A DNA stretch of 64,000 nucleotides, from NCBI RefSeq assembly GCF_033845285.1, contig NZ_JAWXCX010000001.1:697495-761494 (forward strand). Reading direction: 5' to 3'. A program made the position numbers and the translations under genes. Origin of the DNA: Marinococcus sp. PL1-022. Lineage in GTDB: Bacteria > Bacillota > Bacilli > Bacillales > Marinococcaceae. Positions 50,405-60,727 of the stretch are shown here, in pieces; positions within the stretch are counted from its first letter, which is position 1; every line of letters starts with the position of its first letter. Under the pieces are notes generated by a model that had not been told where the DNA came from, did no database searches, and saw nothing but the letters and a program-made list of their open reading frames with translations.

Positions 50405-53044
50405 ATGGGAAAACAAGAGACGGAAATGGCGAAAAAGTACGATCCGAAGGAAACAGAGAACCGCTGGTATGACTTCTGGAAAGAAACAGGACAGTTTGAA
50501 GCAGGCCAGACAGACGGCACACCTTATACAATTGTTATTCCGCCGCCGAACGTAACCGGCCGGCTTCACCTTGGCCATGCGTGGGATACGACGCTTCAGG
50601 ATATTTTAATCCGTATGAAGCGTATGCAGGGCTATGACACCCTATGGCTGCCGGGGATGGACCATGCCGGGATTGCTACCCAGTCCAAGGTCGAGGCGCA
50701 GCTGAAGGAAGAAGGTACGAGCCGCTACGAGCTTGGACGGGAAGCGTTCCTGGAAAAAACGTGGGGATGGAAAGAGGAATATGCAGATTTCATCCGCAGC
50801 CAGTGGGCCAAGCTCGGACTTTCACTCGATTATTCGAGGGAGCGATTCACGCTTGATGAAGGTCTCTCGGAAGCGGTGCGGGAAGTCTTTGTTTCGTTGT
50901 ATGAAAGGGAGCTTATCTACCGGGGTGAGTACATCATCAACTGGGACCCGGAAACGCAGACGGCGCTTTCGGATATTGAGGTGGAGTATAAAGAAGTACA
51001 GGGTCATTTTTACCATATGCGCTACCCGGTTAAAGGCGAAAATACCTCGATCGAAGTAGCGACGACCCGGCCGGAAACGATGCTCGGGGACACGGCAGTC
51101 GCGGTACATCCGGAGGACGGGCGCTATAAGCATCTTATCGGAAAAACGGCCGTGCTGCCGATCATCGGAAGAGAAATTCCAATTATCGCAGACGACTATG
51201 TGGACATGGATTTTGGTTCAGGGGCAGTGAAAATTACGCCTGCGCATGATCCAAATGACTTTGAAATGGGTAACCGTCATGACCTGCCGCGCGTACTTGT
51301 GATGAATGAGGACGGCAGCATGAATGGAAATGCCGGCGTCTACGAGGGCATGGACCGTTTTGCCTGCCGCCGGCAGCTGACGAAGGATCTGCAGGCAGAG
51401 GGCATTCTGTTTGATATCGAGGAGCATATGCATTCTGTCGGCCATTCCGAGCGGAGCGGCGCCGTGGTTGAACCGTACCTTTCCACCCAGTGGTTTGTAA
51501 ACATGGGGCCGCTTGCGGAGCAGGCGGTAGAGCTTCAGAAGAAGGAAGAAAAAGTTACCTTTGTTCCGGAACGCTTTGAAAAGACGTATCTGCAGTGGAT
51601 GGAAAACATTCGGGACTGGTGTATTTCCCGGCAGCTGTGGTGGGGGCACCGGATCCCGGCCTGGTACCATAAAGAAACAGGCGAAATTTATGTCGGACGC
51701 ACGGCACCGGAAAATCCGGAGGAGTGGAAACAGGACGAGGACGTGCTTGATACATGGTTCAGCTCGGCTTTATGGCCGTTTTCGACTATGGGCTGGCCGG
51801 AAGAAAGCGCGGACTATGCGCGCTACTATCCGACGAGTGCGCTTGTCACCGGCTACGACATCATTTTCTTCTGGGTGTCGCGGATGATTTTTCAGGGTCT
51901 GGAGTTTACCGGCGAACGCCCGTTTGAGGACGTGCTTATTCACGGCCTGGTACGTGACAGCGAAGGGCGGAAAATGAGTAAATCCCTCGGCAACGGGGTG
52001 GACCCGATGGATGTTATCGATCAGTACGGGGCGGATGCTCTGCGCTTTCTGCTCGCTACAGGTACAACACCGGGCAATGATATTCGTTTCCAGTGGGAAA
52101 AGGTAGAGGCCAACTGGAATTTCGGCAATAAAATTTGGAACGCTGCCCGCTTTACGCTGATGAATGTGGAAGGGATAACGGCAGAAGATATCGAGCTCGA
52201 AGGCACAAAAACGATTGCGGACCGCTGGATTTTACACCGGCTGCAGGAAACAAAGCAGAACGCCACCCAGCTGATGGAAAAATACGAGTTTGGGGAGGCC
52301 GGAAGGACGCTCTATAACTTTATTTGGGATGACCTTTGCGACTGGTATATTGAAATGGCCAAGCTGCCGCTGTACGGTGAAGACGAACAGCCAAAACGCA
52401 TGGCCCAGTCTGTACTTGTTCATGTATTTGATCAGACGATGCGTATGCTTCACCCGATGATGCCGTTTATCACGGAGGAAATCTGGCAGCATCTCCCTCA
52501 CGAAGGAACGTCGATCATGAGTGCTTCCTGGCCGGTAGCGGATTCGCAGCTGTTTGACGAGGAAGCGGTACGCGATATGGAATTAATTCAGGAGGTTATT
52601 CGTTCGGTCCGGAATACGCGGGCGGAAATGAACGTTCCACCGAGCAAAGCGGTGCCGATGAGTCTGAAGCCGTCCAACAGCCAGGCTTCGGAACGACTCG
52701 AACGGGGGCGTGACTATATTGTACGGTTTGGAAATCCGGAAACGCTGACGATCGATGCAGCAATGGAGGCTCCGGAAAAATCCATATCCCACGTATTGAG
52801 CGGGGCGGAGATCTTTCTGCCGCTTGAAGGCCTTATTAATGTAGACGAAGAAATAGAGCGGCTGCAGCGGGAAAAAGACAAGCTTGATAAAGAAGTGGAA
52901 CGGGTCACGAAAAAGCTGAACAACGAAGGGTTTGTCAGCAAAGCTCCCGCACACGTCGTCGAGGAAGAAAAAGAAAAACAGAAGGATTACGAACAAAAAA
53001 GAGAAAAAGTAACAGCCAGAATGGAAGAACTGCAAAAAAGCTAA
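50405..53044 (+). CDS. valS: Valyl-tRNA synthetase
   Basis: 879 residues, class I. The HIGH motif is in [16 protein letters not shown] near 45; the CP1 editing domain includes [17 protein letters not shown] near 220; the KMSKS motif is in [14 protein letters not shown] near 522. An anticodon-binding helical domain and a C-terminal coiled coil (810-879) close the protein. Start is ATG 50405 after AAAGGGGAT; the frame is open through part of the leader, which is T-box RNA, not coding. A second ATG (50426, MAKKYDP) is possible. Confidence 0.97.
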   Translation: MGKQETEMAKKYDPKETENRWYDFWKETGQFEAGQTDGTPYTIVIPPPNVTGRLHLGHAWDTTLQDILIRMKRMQGYDTLWLPGMDHAGIATQSKVEAQLKEEGTSRYELGREAFLEKTWGWKEEYADFIRSQWAKLGLSLDYSRERFTLDEGLSEAVREVFVSLYERELIYRGEYIINWDPETQTALSDIEVEYKEVQGHFYHMRYPVKGENTSIEVATTRPETMLGDTAVAVHPEDGRYKHLIGKTAVLPIIGREIPIIADDYVDMDFGSGAVKITPAHDPNDFEMGNRHDLPRVLVMNEDGSMNGNAGVYEGMDRFACRRQLTKDLQAEGILFDIEEHMHSVGHSERSGAVVEPYLSTQWFVNMGPLAEQAVELQKKEEKVTFVPERFEKTYLQWMENIRDWCISRQLWWGHRIPAWYHKETGEIYVGRTAPENPEEWKQDEDVLDTWFSSALWPFSTMGWPEESADYARYYPTSALVTGYDIIFFWVSRMIFQGLEFTGERPFEDVLIHGLVRDSEGRKMSKSLGNGVDPMDVIDQYGADALRFLLATGTTPGNDIRFQWEKVEANWNFGNKIWNAARFTLMNVEGITAEDIELEGTKTIADRWILHRLQETKQNATQLMEKYEFGEAGRTLYNFIWDDLCDWYIEMAKLPLYGEDEQPKRMAQSVLVHVFDQTMRMLHPMMPFITEEIWQHLPHEGTSIMSASWPVADSQLFDEEAVRDMELIQEVIRSVRNTRAEMNVPPSKAVPMSLKPSNSQASERLERGRDYIVRFGNPETLTIDAAMEAPEKSISHVLSGAEIFLPLEGLINVDEEIERLQREKDKLDKEVERVTKKLNNEGFVSKAPAHVVEEEKEKQKDYEQKREKVTARMEELQKS

Positions 53045-53102
53045 GCAGCAGACGCTCCCGGCGAGGGGGCCTGCTGCATGGCTGTTTAAAGGGAGGTCTA
53101 CT

Positions 53103-54395
53103 TTGCACACATACAAGGAAGCAGAAGCATGGGTGCACTCACTCGAAACGTTCGGTATCCGCCCGGGACTTGACCGGATGAACATGATGCTTGAAGCTGT
53201 CGGCAATCCGGAACGCCGACTGAAGGGCATTCATATTGGCGGAACGAACGGCAAAGGATCCACCGCGGCATTTACGAGAAATATTATGACAGAAGCAGGT
53301 ATTGTCTGCGGATCATTCACATCACCGTATATTCACCATTTCCGTGAGCGGATTGCCACAGACGGAGAGCCGATCAGCGAGGAGGATTTTCTGGAGCTGG
53401 CTGCCGTTCTTCGTCCGGTAGTGGAAAGCATCGCCCGCACGCCGTTTGGATCACCGACGGAGTTTGAAGTGATTACTGTTATAGCGGCAATGTATTTTGC
53501 CAGAAAAACGTTTCCGGACGTAGTAATATGGGAGGTTGGCCTTGGCGGTCGTCTGGACGCTACAAACGCCATCCACCCTATGGTGAGCATTATCACAAAT
53601 ATTGGACACGACCATCAGGGAATTCTCGGGGACACGCTCGAAGAAGTAGCCCGGGAAAAAGCCGGCATTATTAAAGGCGGGGTTCCTGTGGTGACATGCG
53701 AACAAAATGAAGAGCTTGCCGGCATTTTTGAGGAGGCTGCCGATTACCAGCGCTCGAAGTTTTATCAGCTTGGCAGTCAGTTTTATGTCCGCCGCCTTGA
53801 GCCGTCAGAGTCAGGAACTCGTTTTTCCTTTTATTCCCTGCTCGGAGATATGGAGGATCTCGAGGTCTCCATGCTCGGGGAGCATCAGGTGGAGAATGCG
53901 GCAGCAGCGGTAATTACAACGCGTTACCTGAAAATGTATTATGCCCTGCCCGCAGAGGATGAGCACATTCGTGCTGGTCTGAAAAAAGCAGCCTGGCCGG
54001 GGAGACTTGAAAAAGCGCCTGGCGAGGAGCACGTCCTTTTTGACGGTGCGCATAATGAAGAGGGAATGAAAAGCCTTAAAGAAGCGTTAGCCACGCATTA
54101 TCCAAACGGCCGGTTTCATTTTATTGTTGGAATGAAAACGGACAAATTACAGGCACCGGTGCTCGATCAGTTGGACGGCCTGGAGATAAAATCCATCACG
54201 GCGGTACCGTTTGATTTTCCGCAGGCAGCAGCGCCGGAGGATATTGCTGAAGCGAATACAGCCGACGTTCAAACAGCAGAAAGCTGGCAGAAGGCGTGGG
54301 AAAAAGCAGAGACAGCCCGGGATCAGGAAGACGTGATCGTGTTTGCCGGCTCCCTGTATTTCATCTCCCAGCTGATGCAGGAGTGGAGTCAATAA
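53103..54395 (+). CDS. folC: Folylpolyglutamate synthase/dihydrofolate synthase
   Basis: 430 residues, Mur-ligase fold. ATP-binding loop IGGTNGKGSTAAF near 45, FTSPYIHHFRERI near 72, EVGLGGRLDATNAI near 140, NIGHDHQGILGDT near 165 and the second domain with GRLEKAP and FDGAHNEEGM. It adds glutamates to folates. Start is TTG 53103 after AAGGGAGGTC. As in B. subtilis it sits between valS and comC. A terminator follows. Confidence 0.95.
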   Translation: MHTYKEAEAWVHSLETFGIRPGLDRMNMMLEAVGNPERRLKGIHIGGTNGKGSTAAFTRNIMTEAGIVCGSFTSPYIHHFRERIATDGEPISEEDFLELAAVLRPVVESIARTPFGSPTEFEVITVIAAMYFARKTFPDVVIWEVGLGGRLDATNAIHPMVSIITNIGHDHQGILGDTLEEVAREKAGIIKGGVPVVTCEQNEELAGIFEEAADYQRSKFYQLGSQFYVRRLEPSESGTRFSFYSLLGDMEDLEVSMLGEHQVENAAAAVITTRYLKMYYALPAEDEHIRAGLKKAAWPGRLEKAPGEEHVLFDGAHNEEGMKSLKEALATHYPNGRFHFIVGMKTDKLQAPVLDQLDGLEIKSITAVPFDFPQAAAPEDIAEANTADVQTAESWQKAWEKAETARDQEDVIVFAGSLYFISQLMQEWSQ

Positions 54396-54403
54396 GAAAA
54401 CGA

Positions 54404-54436
54404 GAAGCAGAAGCCGTATGCTTCTGCTTTTTTATT
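54404..54436 (+). terminator. folC terminator
   Basis: GAAGCAGAAG pairs with CTTCTGCTTT (last pair weak) around CCGTATG, then a T-run. An extended -10 (TGCTATAAT, 54466-54474) before comC follows within 40 bases. Confidence 0.9.
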
Positions 54437-54500
54437 ATTTTTTTGAGCTGATTAACGGAAAAGCATGCTATAATAAGAAAAAAATGGAAGAGGTGTTGTA

Positions 54501-55256
54501 ATGAACGTATTGCTCGCTGTATATTTTACAGCGGCAGGGATGGTAGTGAGTTCCTTCTGTAACGCCGCAGGCATGCGAATGGCTGTTGGTGCGTCTGTAT
54601 GGATGCCCCCGTCAAGGTGTCCGGTATGTGTCCAGCCAATTAAAAAAAGAGATTTAGTCCCCTGCTGTTCTTATCTGTATCTGGGCGGTAAATGCCGCTT
54701 CTGTAAAACCCGTATTTCCGCGATTTATCCTCTTATGGAAGGCGCCGGTGGTGTCTTGTTTTTCCTCGCCTACGTCCGCTTCGGACCAACTGCAGAATTC
54801 GCTGCAGCTTTACTTCTTATTTCCTACCTTTTCATTATTACTATCAGCGATATTACAGCCATGATCATCCCGGACCGGGTGTCGCTTTTGTTTTTTCTTG
54901 GAGCGGTGCTTTTAAAACTGTTCTGGCTGGAGGAGCCCGCCTGGAACGAAAGCTTCATAGGCGCACTAGCCGGCTTTTTTCTTTTATCAGCTATTATTCT
55001 GGTAACGAGGGGAGGGATGGGCGGCGGCGATCTGAAAATATTTACTGTTCTCGGATTTTTCTTTGGCCCGCATCTTCTTGCCGTAAATTTTACAGCTGCT
55101 GTATTCACTGCTTCTATTGTTATTTTTCTACTATATCCATTTAATGCTTTCAAAAAAGGAACACCGTTCCCGTTTGCCCCTGCTATCGCGGTCGGCAGCT
55201 TATTTACGTTGTTTGCCGGAGAAGCATGCCTGAAATGGTACCTGGCTTTTTTATAA
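54501..55256 (+). CDS. comC: Prepilin peptidase ComC, divergent N-terminus
   Basis: 251 residues with about seven membrane segments. The cytoplasmic loop near 34-75 has two CxxC pairs (RCPVC, KCRFC), as in zinc-binding prepilin peptidases. The catalytic aspartates are in ISDITAMIIPD near 117 and GGGDLKIF near 175. The N-terminal motif, usually GxxxGSFLN, is GMVVSSFCN here. The enzyme processes and methylates competence pilins, so it implies a type IV-like DNA-uptake pilus elsewhere. The following B. subtilis genes spoIIB and maf are missing. Confidence 0.9.
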   Translation: MNVLLAVYFTAAGMVVSSFCNAAGMRMAVGASVWMPPSRCPVCVQPIKKRDLVPCCSYLYLGGKCRFCKTRISAIYPLMEGAGGVLFFLAYVRFGPTAEFAAALLLISYLFIITISDITAMIIPDRVSLLFFLGAVLLKLFWLEEPAWNESFIGALAGFFLLSAIILVTRGGMGGGDLKIFTVLGFFFGPHLLAVNFTAAVFTASIVIFLLYPFNAFKKGTPFPFAPAIAVGSLFTLFAGEACLKWYLAFL

Positions 55257-55294
55257 TCCCCCGTTTCAACCCCCACACATAAAGGAGACGATCA

Positions 55295-55981
55295 ATGATG
55301 AAATTGACTGCAATCCCTGCCGGAACAGAACTGTTCCGTCCCCGTGAGAAAATGGAACAACAAGGAGCGGAGGCGCTGACGGAGCAGGAACTGCTGGCAG
55401 TACTCCTTCGCACAGGTACAAAGCAGGCGCCGGTACTGGAGCTGGCTGCCCAGGTGATGGAACGTTTCGATGCTCTTCCCTTATTGAAAGAAGCGACCAG
55501 GGAAGAATTGATGGAAATCCCGGGTATTGGAAAAGCAAAAGCTTTGGAGCTGCAGGCTGCCCTTGAGCTGGGAAAGCGCGTCTTTCGCTATTCGTATCCG
55601 GACAGATACGTTGTGCGTTCACCTGAAGACGCGGCGGAGTATATGATGGAAGACTTGAGGTTTTTACAGCAGGAGCATTTTGTAGTACTGTGTCTGAATA
55701 CTAAAAATCAAATTATTCATAAGCAGACGCTATTTATCGGCAGTTTAAATTCAAGTATTGTTCATCCACGGGAGCTGTTCAAAGAAGCGCTGCGGCGGTC
55801 CGCCGCATCAATTATCTGTCTTCACAATCATCCATCCGGCGATCCGGCGCCGAGCAGCGAGGATATTCAGGTGACTAAGCGGGTAGCAGAATGCGGCCGA
55901 CTGCTTGGAATTGAACTGCTCGACCATGTAATCGTTGGTGATCAGTGCTTTGAGAGCATGAAAGAGCAGGGATTTATGTAG
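55295..55981 (+). CDS. radC: RadC family JAB-domain protein
   Basis: 228 residues. A helix-hairpin-helix region (LMEIPGIGKAKALELQAALE) precedes the MPN/JAB domain with metal-binding motif HNHPSGDPAPSSED near 172-185 and upstream glutamate in the HPRELFKEALRR segment. The family was named for a DNA repair phenotype later assigned to another gene, so its function is uncertain. ATG 55295 (or 55298) follows AAAGGAGACGAT. It precedes mreB as in B. subtilis. Confidence 0.9.
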   Translation: MMKLTAIPAGTELFRPREKMEQQGAEALTEQELLAVLLRTGTKQAPVLELAAQVMERFDALPLLKEATREELMEIPGIGKAKALELQAALELGKRVFRYSYPDRYVVRSPEDAAEYMMEDLRFLQQEHFVVLCLNTKNQIIHKQTLFIGSLNSSIVHPRELFKEALRRSAASIICLHNHPSGDPAPSSEDIQVTKRVAECGRLLGIELLDHVIVGDQCFESMKEQGFM

Positions 55982-56062
55982 AACGCGCAGATGTGAAAAT
56001 AAGCCTATCCTAAAAAAACAGGTGCATTGCCCCTATGTTTTTCAAATATTTTTCAGTATAAT

Positions 56063-56309
56063 AAAAAATAGTGCATGCAGGGACAGCTGTACTTTAATGC
56101 ATAATAACGGGAGAGCGTCAGAGGAACAGAAATCCTGGAGATGAAAGCATTCATCCAGGAGGACCGCTGAACGTGCCCGCTACATATGGGAATACAGGGG
56201 TGCCGAAAAGGGCATTATCCAACATAATAAATCATTAGATGCTCCAATGAATAATACCTGCTGAAAAGGACGACCGTGCATTTTGCGAGACGAGAGGAGA
56301 TATACATAG
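56063..56309 (+). other. Long, possibly structured leader of mreBCD
   Basis: A TATAAT at 56057-56062 without a good -35 is the only promoter-like site in this 328-base gap. The roughly 240 bases that follow contain a hairpin at 56133-56160 (TCCTG-ga-GATGAA with TTCATC-CAGGA), and GTGCCC (56173) can pair with GGGCAT (56210). I could not match it to a known riboswitch class. It may be only an untranslated leader. Confidence 0.35.
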
Positions 56310-57353
56310 ATGTTTGGAACGAGAGACCTGGGGATCGATTTAGGTACGGCAAATACGCTCGTTTACGCGAGAGGTGAAGGAGTCATTCTTCGTGAGCCCT
56401 CGGTGGTAGCTATGCGGACAGACACGGGAAATATTGAAGCTGTAGGCCGCAGCGCGAAAAATATGATTGGGCGTACACCGGGCAACATTAAGGCAATACG
56501 TCCAATGAAGGACGGCGTCATTGCTGATTTTGACACAACGGCGACTATGATGGAATATTTTATTGGTCAGTCGGTCAAAAAACGTTCGATATTCTCAAGA
56601 AAGCCAAATGTGATGGTATGTGTGCCGTCAGGTATTACGGCAGTTGAAAAGAGGGCCGTCGAGGATGCAACCAAACAGGCTGGTGCAAGAGAGGCCTATA
56701 CGATCGAAGAACCGTTTGCAGCAGCCATCGGAGCCGACCTTCCTGTGTGGGAGCCTACAGGAAGCATGGTTGTTGACATCGGGGGTGGAACAACAGAAGT
56801 GGCTATCATTTCTCTTGGTGGCATCGTCACGAGTCAATCGATCCGCATCGCCGGAGATGAAATGGATGAAGCGATCATTCAGTATATCCGGAAAACGTAT
56901 AATGTCATGGTGGGAGAGCGGACAGCGGAAGCCATTAAGCTTGAAGTTGGTGCTGCGGCTCCTCCTGCGGAAAATGAAAACAATGATACGATGGAAATCC
57001 GCGGAAGAGATGTAGTGACCGGGCTTCCAAAAACAGTTACAATTACCTCTGAAGAGATTGCAGGGTGTCTGAAAGACACGGTCTCTACTATTATTGATAC
57101 GGTGAAGAGTACCCTTGAACAGACTCCGCCGGAATTAGCAGCGGATATTATGGACCGTGGTATCCTGTTAACAGGAGGAGGAGCTCTTCTTCAGCACATT
57201 GACCGGGTTCTCAGTGAAGAAACGAACATGGCCGTATTAGTGTCGGAGGAGCCTTTGGATTGTGTGGCACTTGGTACAGGACGCGCGTTAGAAAATATTC
57301 ATTTGTTCCGCTCAAAAGCAGGTATTACATCCCGCTCAGGCCGGAATGCTTAA
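56310..57353 (+). CDS. mreB: Rod shape-determining protein MreB
   Basis: 347 residues, actin fold. Phosphate-binding loops are [19 protein letters not shown] near 6 and [18 protein letters not shown] near 155; the adenosine motif [11 protein letters not shown] lies near 288. It forms membrane-bound filaments that direct lateral wall synthesis. ATG 56310 follows GAGAGGAGATATAC. First gene of mreBCD, showing the organism is rod-shaped or descends from a rod. Confidence 0.97.
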   Translation: MFGTRDLGIDLGTANTLVYARGEGVILREPSVVAMRTDTGNIEAVGRSAKNMIGRTPGNIKAIRPMKDGVIADFDTTATMMEYFIGQSVKKRSIFSRKPNVMVCVPSGITAVEKRAVEDATKQAGAREAYTIEEPFAAAIGADLPVWEPTGSMVVDIGGGTTEVAIISLGGIVTSQSIRIAGDEMDEAIIQYIRKTYNVMVGERTAEAIKLEVGAAAPPAENENNDTMEIRGRDVVTGLPKTVTITSEEIAGCLKDTVSTIIDTVKSTLEQTPPELAADIMDRGILLTGGGALLQHIDRVLSEETNMAVLVSEEPLDCVALGTGRALENIHLFRSKAGITSRSGRNA

Positions 57354-57379
57354 TCTATCTTTAGAGTAGGTGGGGAACC

Positions 57380-58321
57380 ATGCCGCACTTTTTTAACAAC
57401 AAGCGATTGATCATCTTGATGGTAAGCATTATTCTTCTTGTTATACTCGTAGGGTTTTCCATGAGGGAACGGGAATCGGTGCCGTGGCCTGAAGAGTTCG
57501 TAAGAGACTCTGTAGGCGTTTTTCAGTCGACCATCAGCCGCCCGGCTCACTTTGCAGCTAATCGCTTCGAAGCTGTGGAAAATTTATTGGATACATACGA
57601 GGAAAATAAAACGCTTAAGCAACAGCTGGAAAAATACGCTGCCACTTCGGCAGAGCTTGAAAACACCCGTCAGGAAAATGAAACGCTCCGGGAATCGGCA
57701 GATACGCAGGAAATGCTGAGTGACTATGAAAGCCGCCAGGCGCTTGTCGTCTATCGTAATCCTGACCGCTGGACGCAGACGATCGGTATTAATCAGGGCA
57801 CCCAGAACGGTATTGAACAGGATATGGCCGTGGTTACGAATGAAGGTCTTATCGGACGTGTGGCGGAGGCTTCTGAATTTTCCTCCACTGTTCAATTATT
57901 ATCCGACGGGGAACGGACAAACCGTATCAGCGCCAGTGTGACTGCTGGTGATGAGACGGTTAATGCTTTCATTGAAGGATGGGATGAAGACCGGGACGGC
58001 CTTATGCTCCGGAAAATCCGCAGTGATGCAGAAATTGAAGAAGGCCAGCAGGTAGTTACCTCAGGGATGGGCGGAGCTTTTCCAAGCGGTATTCCAATCG
58101 GGGAAGTAAAAAGCATAGAACCGGATGAATACGGTTTAACGTATAACGCCCTTATTGAACCAGCGGCAGACTTCAGTGATTTAACGTACGTGAACGTCCT
58201 GGATCGGAACATTGAAGATTTGAGTGAAGAATTTCCTTCCCTTGAGGAAGACCAGGAGCAGGAGGATGAAGAGGAAGAAGCCGTGGATCCGGTCGGTGAA
58301 GAAGGCGGCGGGGGCTCATGA
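57380..58321 (+). CDS. mreC: Rod shape-determining protein MreC
   Basis: 313 residues. One membrane anchor at about 8-26, then a coiled coil at about 65-110 and the two beta domains of extracytoplasmic MreC, with SEFSSTVQLLSDGERTNRIS and VTSGMGGAFPSGIPIGEV. The last 30 residues are almost entirely Asp and Glu with a glycine tail. It scaffolds the elongasome outside the membrane. ATG 57380 follows GTAGGTGGGGAACC; the stop overlaps mreD by four bases (ATGA). Confidence 0.95.
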   Translation: MPHFFNNKRLIILMVSIILLVILVGFSMRERESVPWPEEFVRDSVGVFQSTISRPAHFAANRFEAVENLLDTYEENKTLKQQLEKYAATSAELENTRQENETLRESADTQEMLSDYESRQALVVYRNPDRWTQTIGINQGTQNGIEQDMAVVTNEGLIGRVAEASEFSSTVQLLSDGERTNRISASVTAGDETVNAFIEGWDEDRDGLMLRKIRSDAEIEEGQQVVTSGMGGAFPSGIPIGEVKSIEPDEYGLTYNALIEPAADFSDLTYVNVLDRNIEDLSEEFPSLEEDQEQEDEEEEAVDPVGEEGGGGS

Positions 58322-58842
58322 CACGCTTTCTTATCCCCATATCGATCTTTTGTTTATTTCTTATCGAAGGAACATGGTTTGAAATTCTCTTCCCTCAGGA
58401 AAATGAAAGTGGATGGGTGTGGATGCCGAGATTTGCACTCATTGGAGTGGTTTTGACCAGCATATACCGCGGGCCGGTCGCAGGAGTGTGGGCAGGTATT
58501 TTCGTTGGTTTTCTCTATGATTTCACGTACACGCAGATTCTTGGTGTTTATACATTCTGCTTTGGCTTTATTGCGTACATGAGCTCCTACTCTCTGCCAG
58601 TGGTCCGCAACAGCTATGGTTGGCAGTGGCTTATCTTCTTCTGTGCGCTTTTTGTGTTTGAACTGCTGATCTATTTTATTTATTTTTTGTTAGGCATTGC
58701 CGAACTTTCCTTTGGAGAATTTTTAGTGAAACGGATGCTCGCTTCGTGGCTTATTAACGGGGCCGCCGCTTTGCTGCTGCTCGTTCCTTTTCGCCGTATT
58801 TTTGAATGGATTGAAGACCAGGAAAAAATCAGGCAGCGATAA
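58318..58842 (+). CDS. mreD: Rod shape-determining protein MreD
   Basis: 174 residues with five to six membrane helices. The segment GPVAGVWAGIFVGFLYDFTY (near 50-70) and the YTFCFGFIAYMSS stretch fit the MreD family, a membrane component of the elongasome that works with MreC. Its ATG lies in the ATGA overlap with mreC. minC follows after about 110 bases that include a -10-like TATAAT near 58895. Confidence 0.93.
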   Translation: MTRFLIPISIFCLFLIEGTWFEILFPQENESGWVWMPRFALIGVVLTSIYRGPVAGVWAGIFVGFLYDFTYTQILGVYTFCFGFIAYMSSYSLPVVRNSYGWQWLIFFCALFVFELLIYFIYFLLGIAELSFGEFLVKRMLASWLINGAAALLLLVPFRRIFEWIEDQEKIRQR

Positions 58843-58953
58843 TTTTTTAAAAAAGAAGTGGTTTGCTGTTTATTCCTGTGAAATGAAACCGTATAATGGA
58901 AAGAACGACATTTACTAAGAATGGAGAGCGCTTAAGGGTTCAGGGGTGAAAAT

Positions 58954-59646
58954 ATGACGAATAGCAATGGAAATTATGTAACGATTAAAGGTACTAAAGA
59001 AGGTTTAACCATTGTATTAAATGATCAGTGCTCTTTTCATGAACTTCTTGAGGAATTGAAGAAGAAGATTGAACGGGAGCAGCGTTTGTTTGAAAACGGA
59101 CCGCAAGTGGAAGTCCGTGTGGACGCCGGGAACCGTTATTTAAGTAAAAGTCACGAAGAAGAAATTACGGAAGTTCTGAACAAAACGGGTTCAGTACGGG
59201 TGCATGAAGTTCATTCGAACGTGATAACAAAAGATGAAGCACAAGAAGTAATTGAAAAAGCAACAGTAACGTCTGTGATACAGATTGTCCGCTCCGGACA
59301 GGTGCTCCGCAAAACAGGTGATATCCTTATTATCGGTGATGTCAATCCCGGCGGAGTGGTCGAAGCAACGGGGAACATCTATGTTATCGGTGCATTAAAA
59401 GGGATAGCCAGAGCCGGCACAGAAGGAGAAAGTCATGCTGTGGTATGTGCCTCTGTGATGATCCCTAAACAAATTTCTATTTCGGACACCTATTACTACG
59501 CTCCGGAAAAGCACGAAAAGCAGGAGCAGAAGCCTGCGATTGAAGGACCGGGGTATGCGTATGTCACCGGAGAAGAATACAATGCAATCGCATTCGAGGA
59601 AACAAAAATGCTCGGGCATTATTTACGCTCGGTCTCATATACATAA
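58954..59646 (+). CDS. minC: Septum site-determining protein MinC
   Basis: 230 residues. The N-terminal domain (1-100) inhibits FtsZ assembly. The C-terminal beta-helix that dimerises and binds MinD starts near 110 and carries QIVRSGQVLRKTGDILIIGD and the NPGGVVEATGNIYVIGALKG segment. ATG 58954 follows CAGGGGTGAAAAT. With MinD it prevents division near the poles. Confidence 0.95.
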   Translation: MTNSNGNYVTIKGTKEGLTIVLNDQCSFHELLEELKKKIEREQRLFENGPQVEVRVDAGNRYLSKSHEEEITEVLNKTGSVRVHEVHSNVITKDEAQEVIEKATVTSVIQIVRSGQVLRKTGDILIIGDVNPGGVVEATGNIYVIGALKGIARAGTEGESHAVVCASVMIPKQISISDTYYYAPEKHEKQEQKPAIEGPGYAYVTGEEYNAIAFEETKMLGHYLRSVSYT

Positions 59647-59725
59647 GCATGTCAGGCCGAAAACATCTTCCGGACACCGTTAGCCGGAATGAGAAGCATG
59701 TAAGGTCTGAAAGGAGGAACCGTTG

Positions 59726-60523
59726 GTGGGAGAGGCAATAGTAATTACATCCGGTAAAGGCGGAGTCGGGAAAACCACGACTTCCGCCAACATCGGTACA
59801 GCACTTGCACTGCAGGGACAAAAAGTATGTTTGATTGATACAGATATCGGGCTCCGGAATTTGGATGTCGTTATGGGCCTGGAAAACCGGATTATTTACG
59901 ATCTGGTAGACGCTGCGGAAGGACGCTGCAAGGTTCAGCAGGCATTAATCCGGGATAAGAGGTTCGACTGCCTGCACCTGCTGCCGGCAGCACAAACAAA
60001 GGACAAATCTGCGGTGAATCCGGAACAAATGGAGGAAATCGTGGAGACGCTCCGCCCGGAATACGATTTTATTCTTATCGATTGCCCGGCCGGTATTGAG
60101 CAGGGATTCAAAAACGCTGTGTCCGGCGCGGACAAAGCGATCGTTGTTACCACTCCGGATACGGCCGCTGTGAGAGACGCCGACCGGATCATCGGTCTGC
60201 TTGAAAACGAAGACATTGAACCGCCTAAGCTGGTGGTGAACCGGGTGCGGAGTGATCTTTCCCGGGAAGGCAACGTATTGGATGTGGAAGATGTCGTAGC
60301 TACACTTGCAGTGGATCTGCTCGGCATGATTGTAGACGAAGAGCATGTGTTAAAAGCAGCACATAAAGGGGAGCCGATTGCGATGAACCCAAACAGCAGG
60401 GCTTCGCTTGGTTATCGTAATATTGCCCGCCGGCTGCTCGGGGAATCGGTGCCGCTGATGGCAGTAGAAGAAAAGAAAAGCTTTTTCTCCAAGGTAAAAA
60501 GTTTATTCGGCATAAAATCATAG
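59726..60523 (+). CDS. minD: Septum site-determining protein MinD
   Basis: 265 residues. Deviant Walker A GKGGVGKTTTSANIG near 10-24, DTDIGLRNLDVVMGLENR near 38 and IIDCPAGIEQG-type Walker B region near 118. The C-terminal amphipathic helix FFSKVKSLFGIKS is the membrane-targeting sequence. GTG 59726 gives the conserved start MGEAIVITSGKGG, eight bases after AAGGAGG; a TTG one codon upstream is less likely. spoIVFA and spoIVFB, next in B. subtilis, are absent. Confidence 0.96.
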   Translation: MGEAIVITSGKGGVGKTTTSANIGTALALQGQKVCLIDTDIGLRNLDVVMGLENRIIYDLVDAAEGRCKVQQALIRDKRFDCLHLLPAAQTKDKSAVNPEQMEEIVETLRPEYDFILIDCPAGIEQGFKNAVSGADKAIVVTTPDTAAVRDADRIIGLLENEDIEPPKLVVNRVRSDLSREGNVLDVEDVVATLAVDLLGMIVDEEHVLKAAHKGEPIAMNPNSRASLGYRNIARRLLGESVPLMAVEEKKSFFSKVKSLFGIKS

Positions 60524-60530
60524 CAGGCCA

Positions 60531-60562
60531 GGGACAGGAAGTATGCTTCCTGTCCTTTTTTT
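60531..60562 (+). terminator. minCD terminator
   Basis: GGACAGGAAG pairs perfectly with CTTCCTGTCC around TATG, followed by seven T. Confidence 0.95.
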
Positions 60563-60577
60563 GCAGCTGAGTCAGTT

Positions 60578-60607
60578 TTGTTTTCTTTAAGACTCACGTG
60601 GTATAAT
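60578..60607 (+). promoter_or_regulatory. Promoter of the 57-residue protein gene
   Basis: TTGTTT, 18 bases, TATAAT, just after the minCD terminator; leader of about 115 bases. Confidence 0.55.
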
Positions 60608-60727
60608 ACTAGTGAAAGGGCATGCTGTTTTGGATCTGATTCCCGAATCGCCTGTCTTTCTTATAAAGGTTTTTACAGAATGAAAGGCTTCGAGTATCTA
60701 TCCGAATGCGCGAAGGAGGAATCACTG

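Noticed and set aside
56063-56309. Glycine, THF or c-di-AMP riboswitch before mreB
   Set aside because: GGGAGAG and GGGGTGCCGAAAAGGGC fragments looked suggestive, but the ordered conserved cores of those classes are not present.
60578-60727. Longer form (107 codons) of the small protein before rng
   Set aside because: The first 50 codons overlap the promoter and untranslated leader; AAGGAGG stands before ATG 60728.
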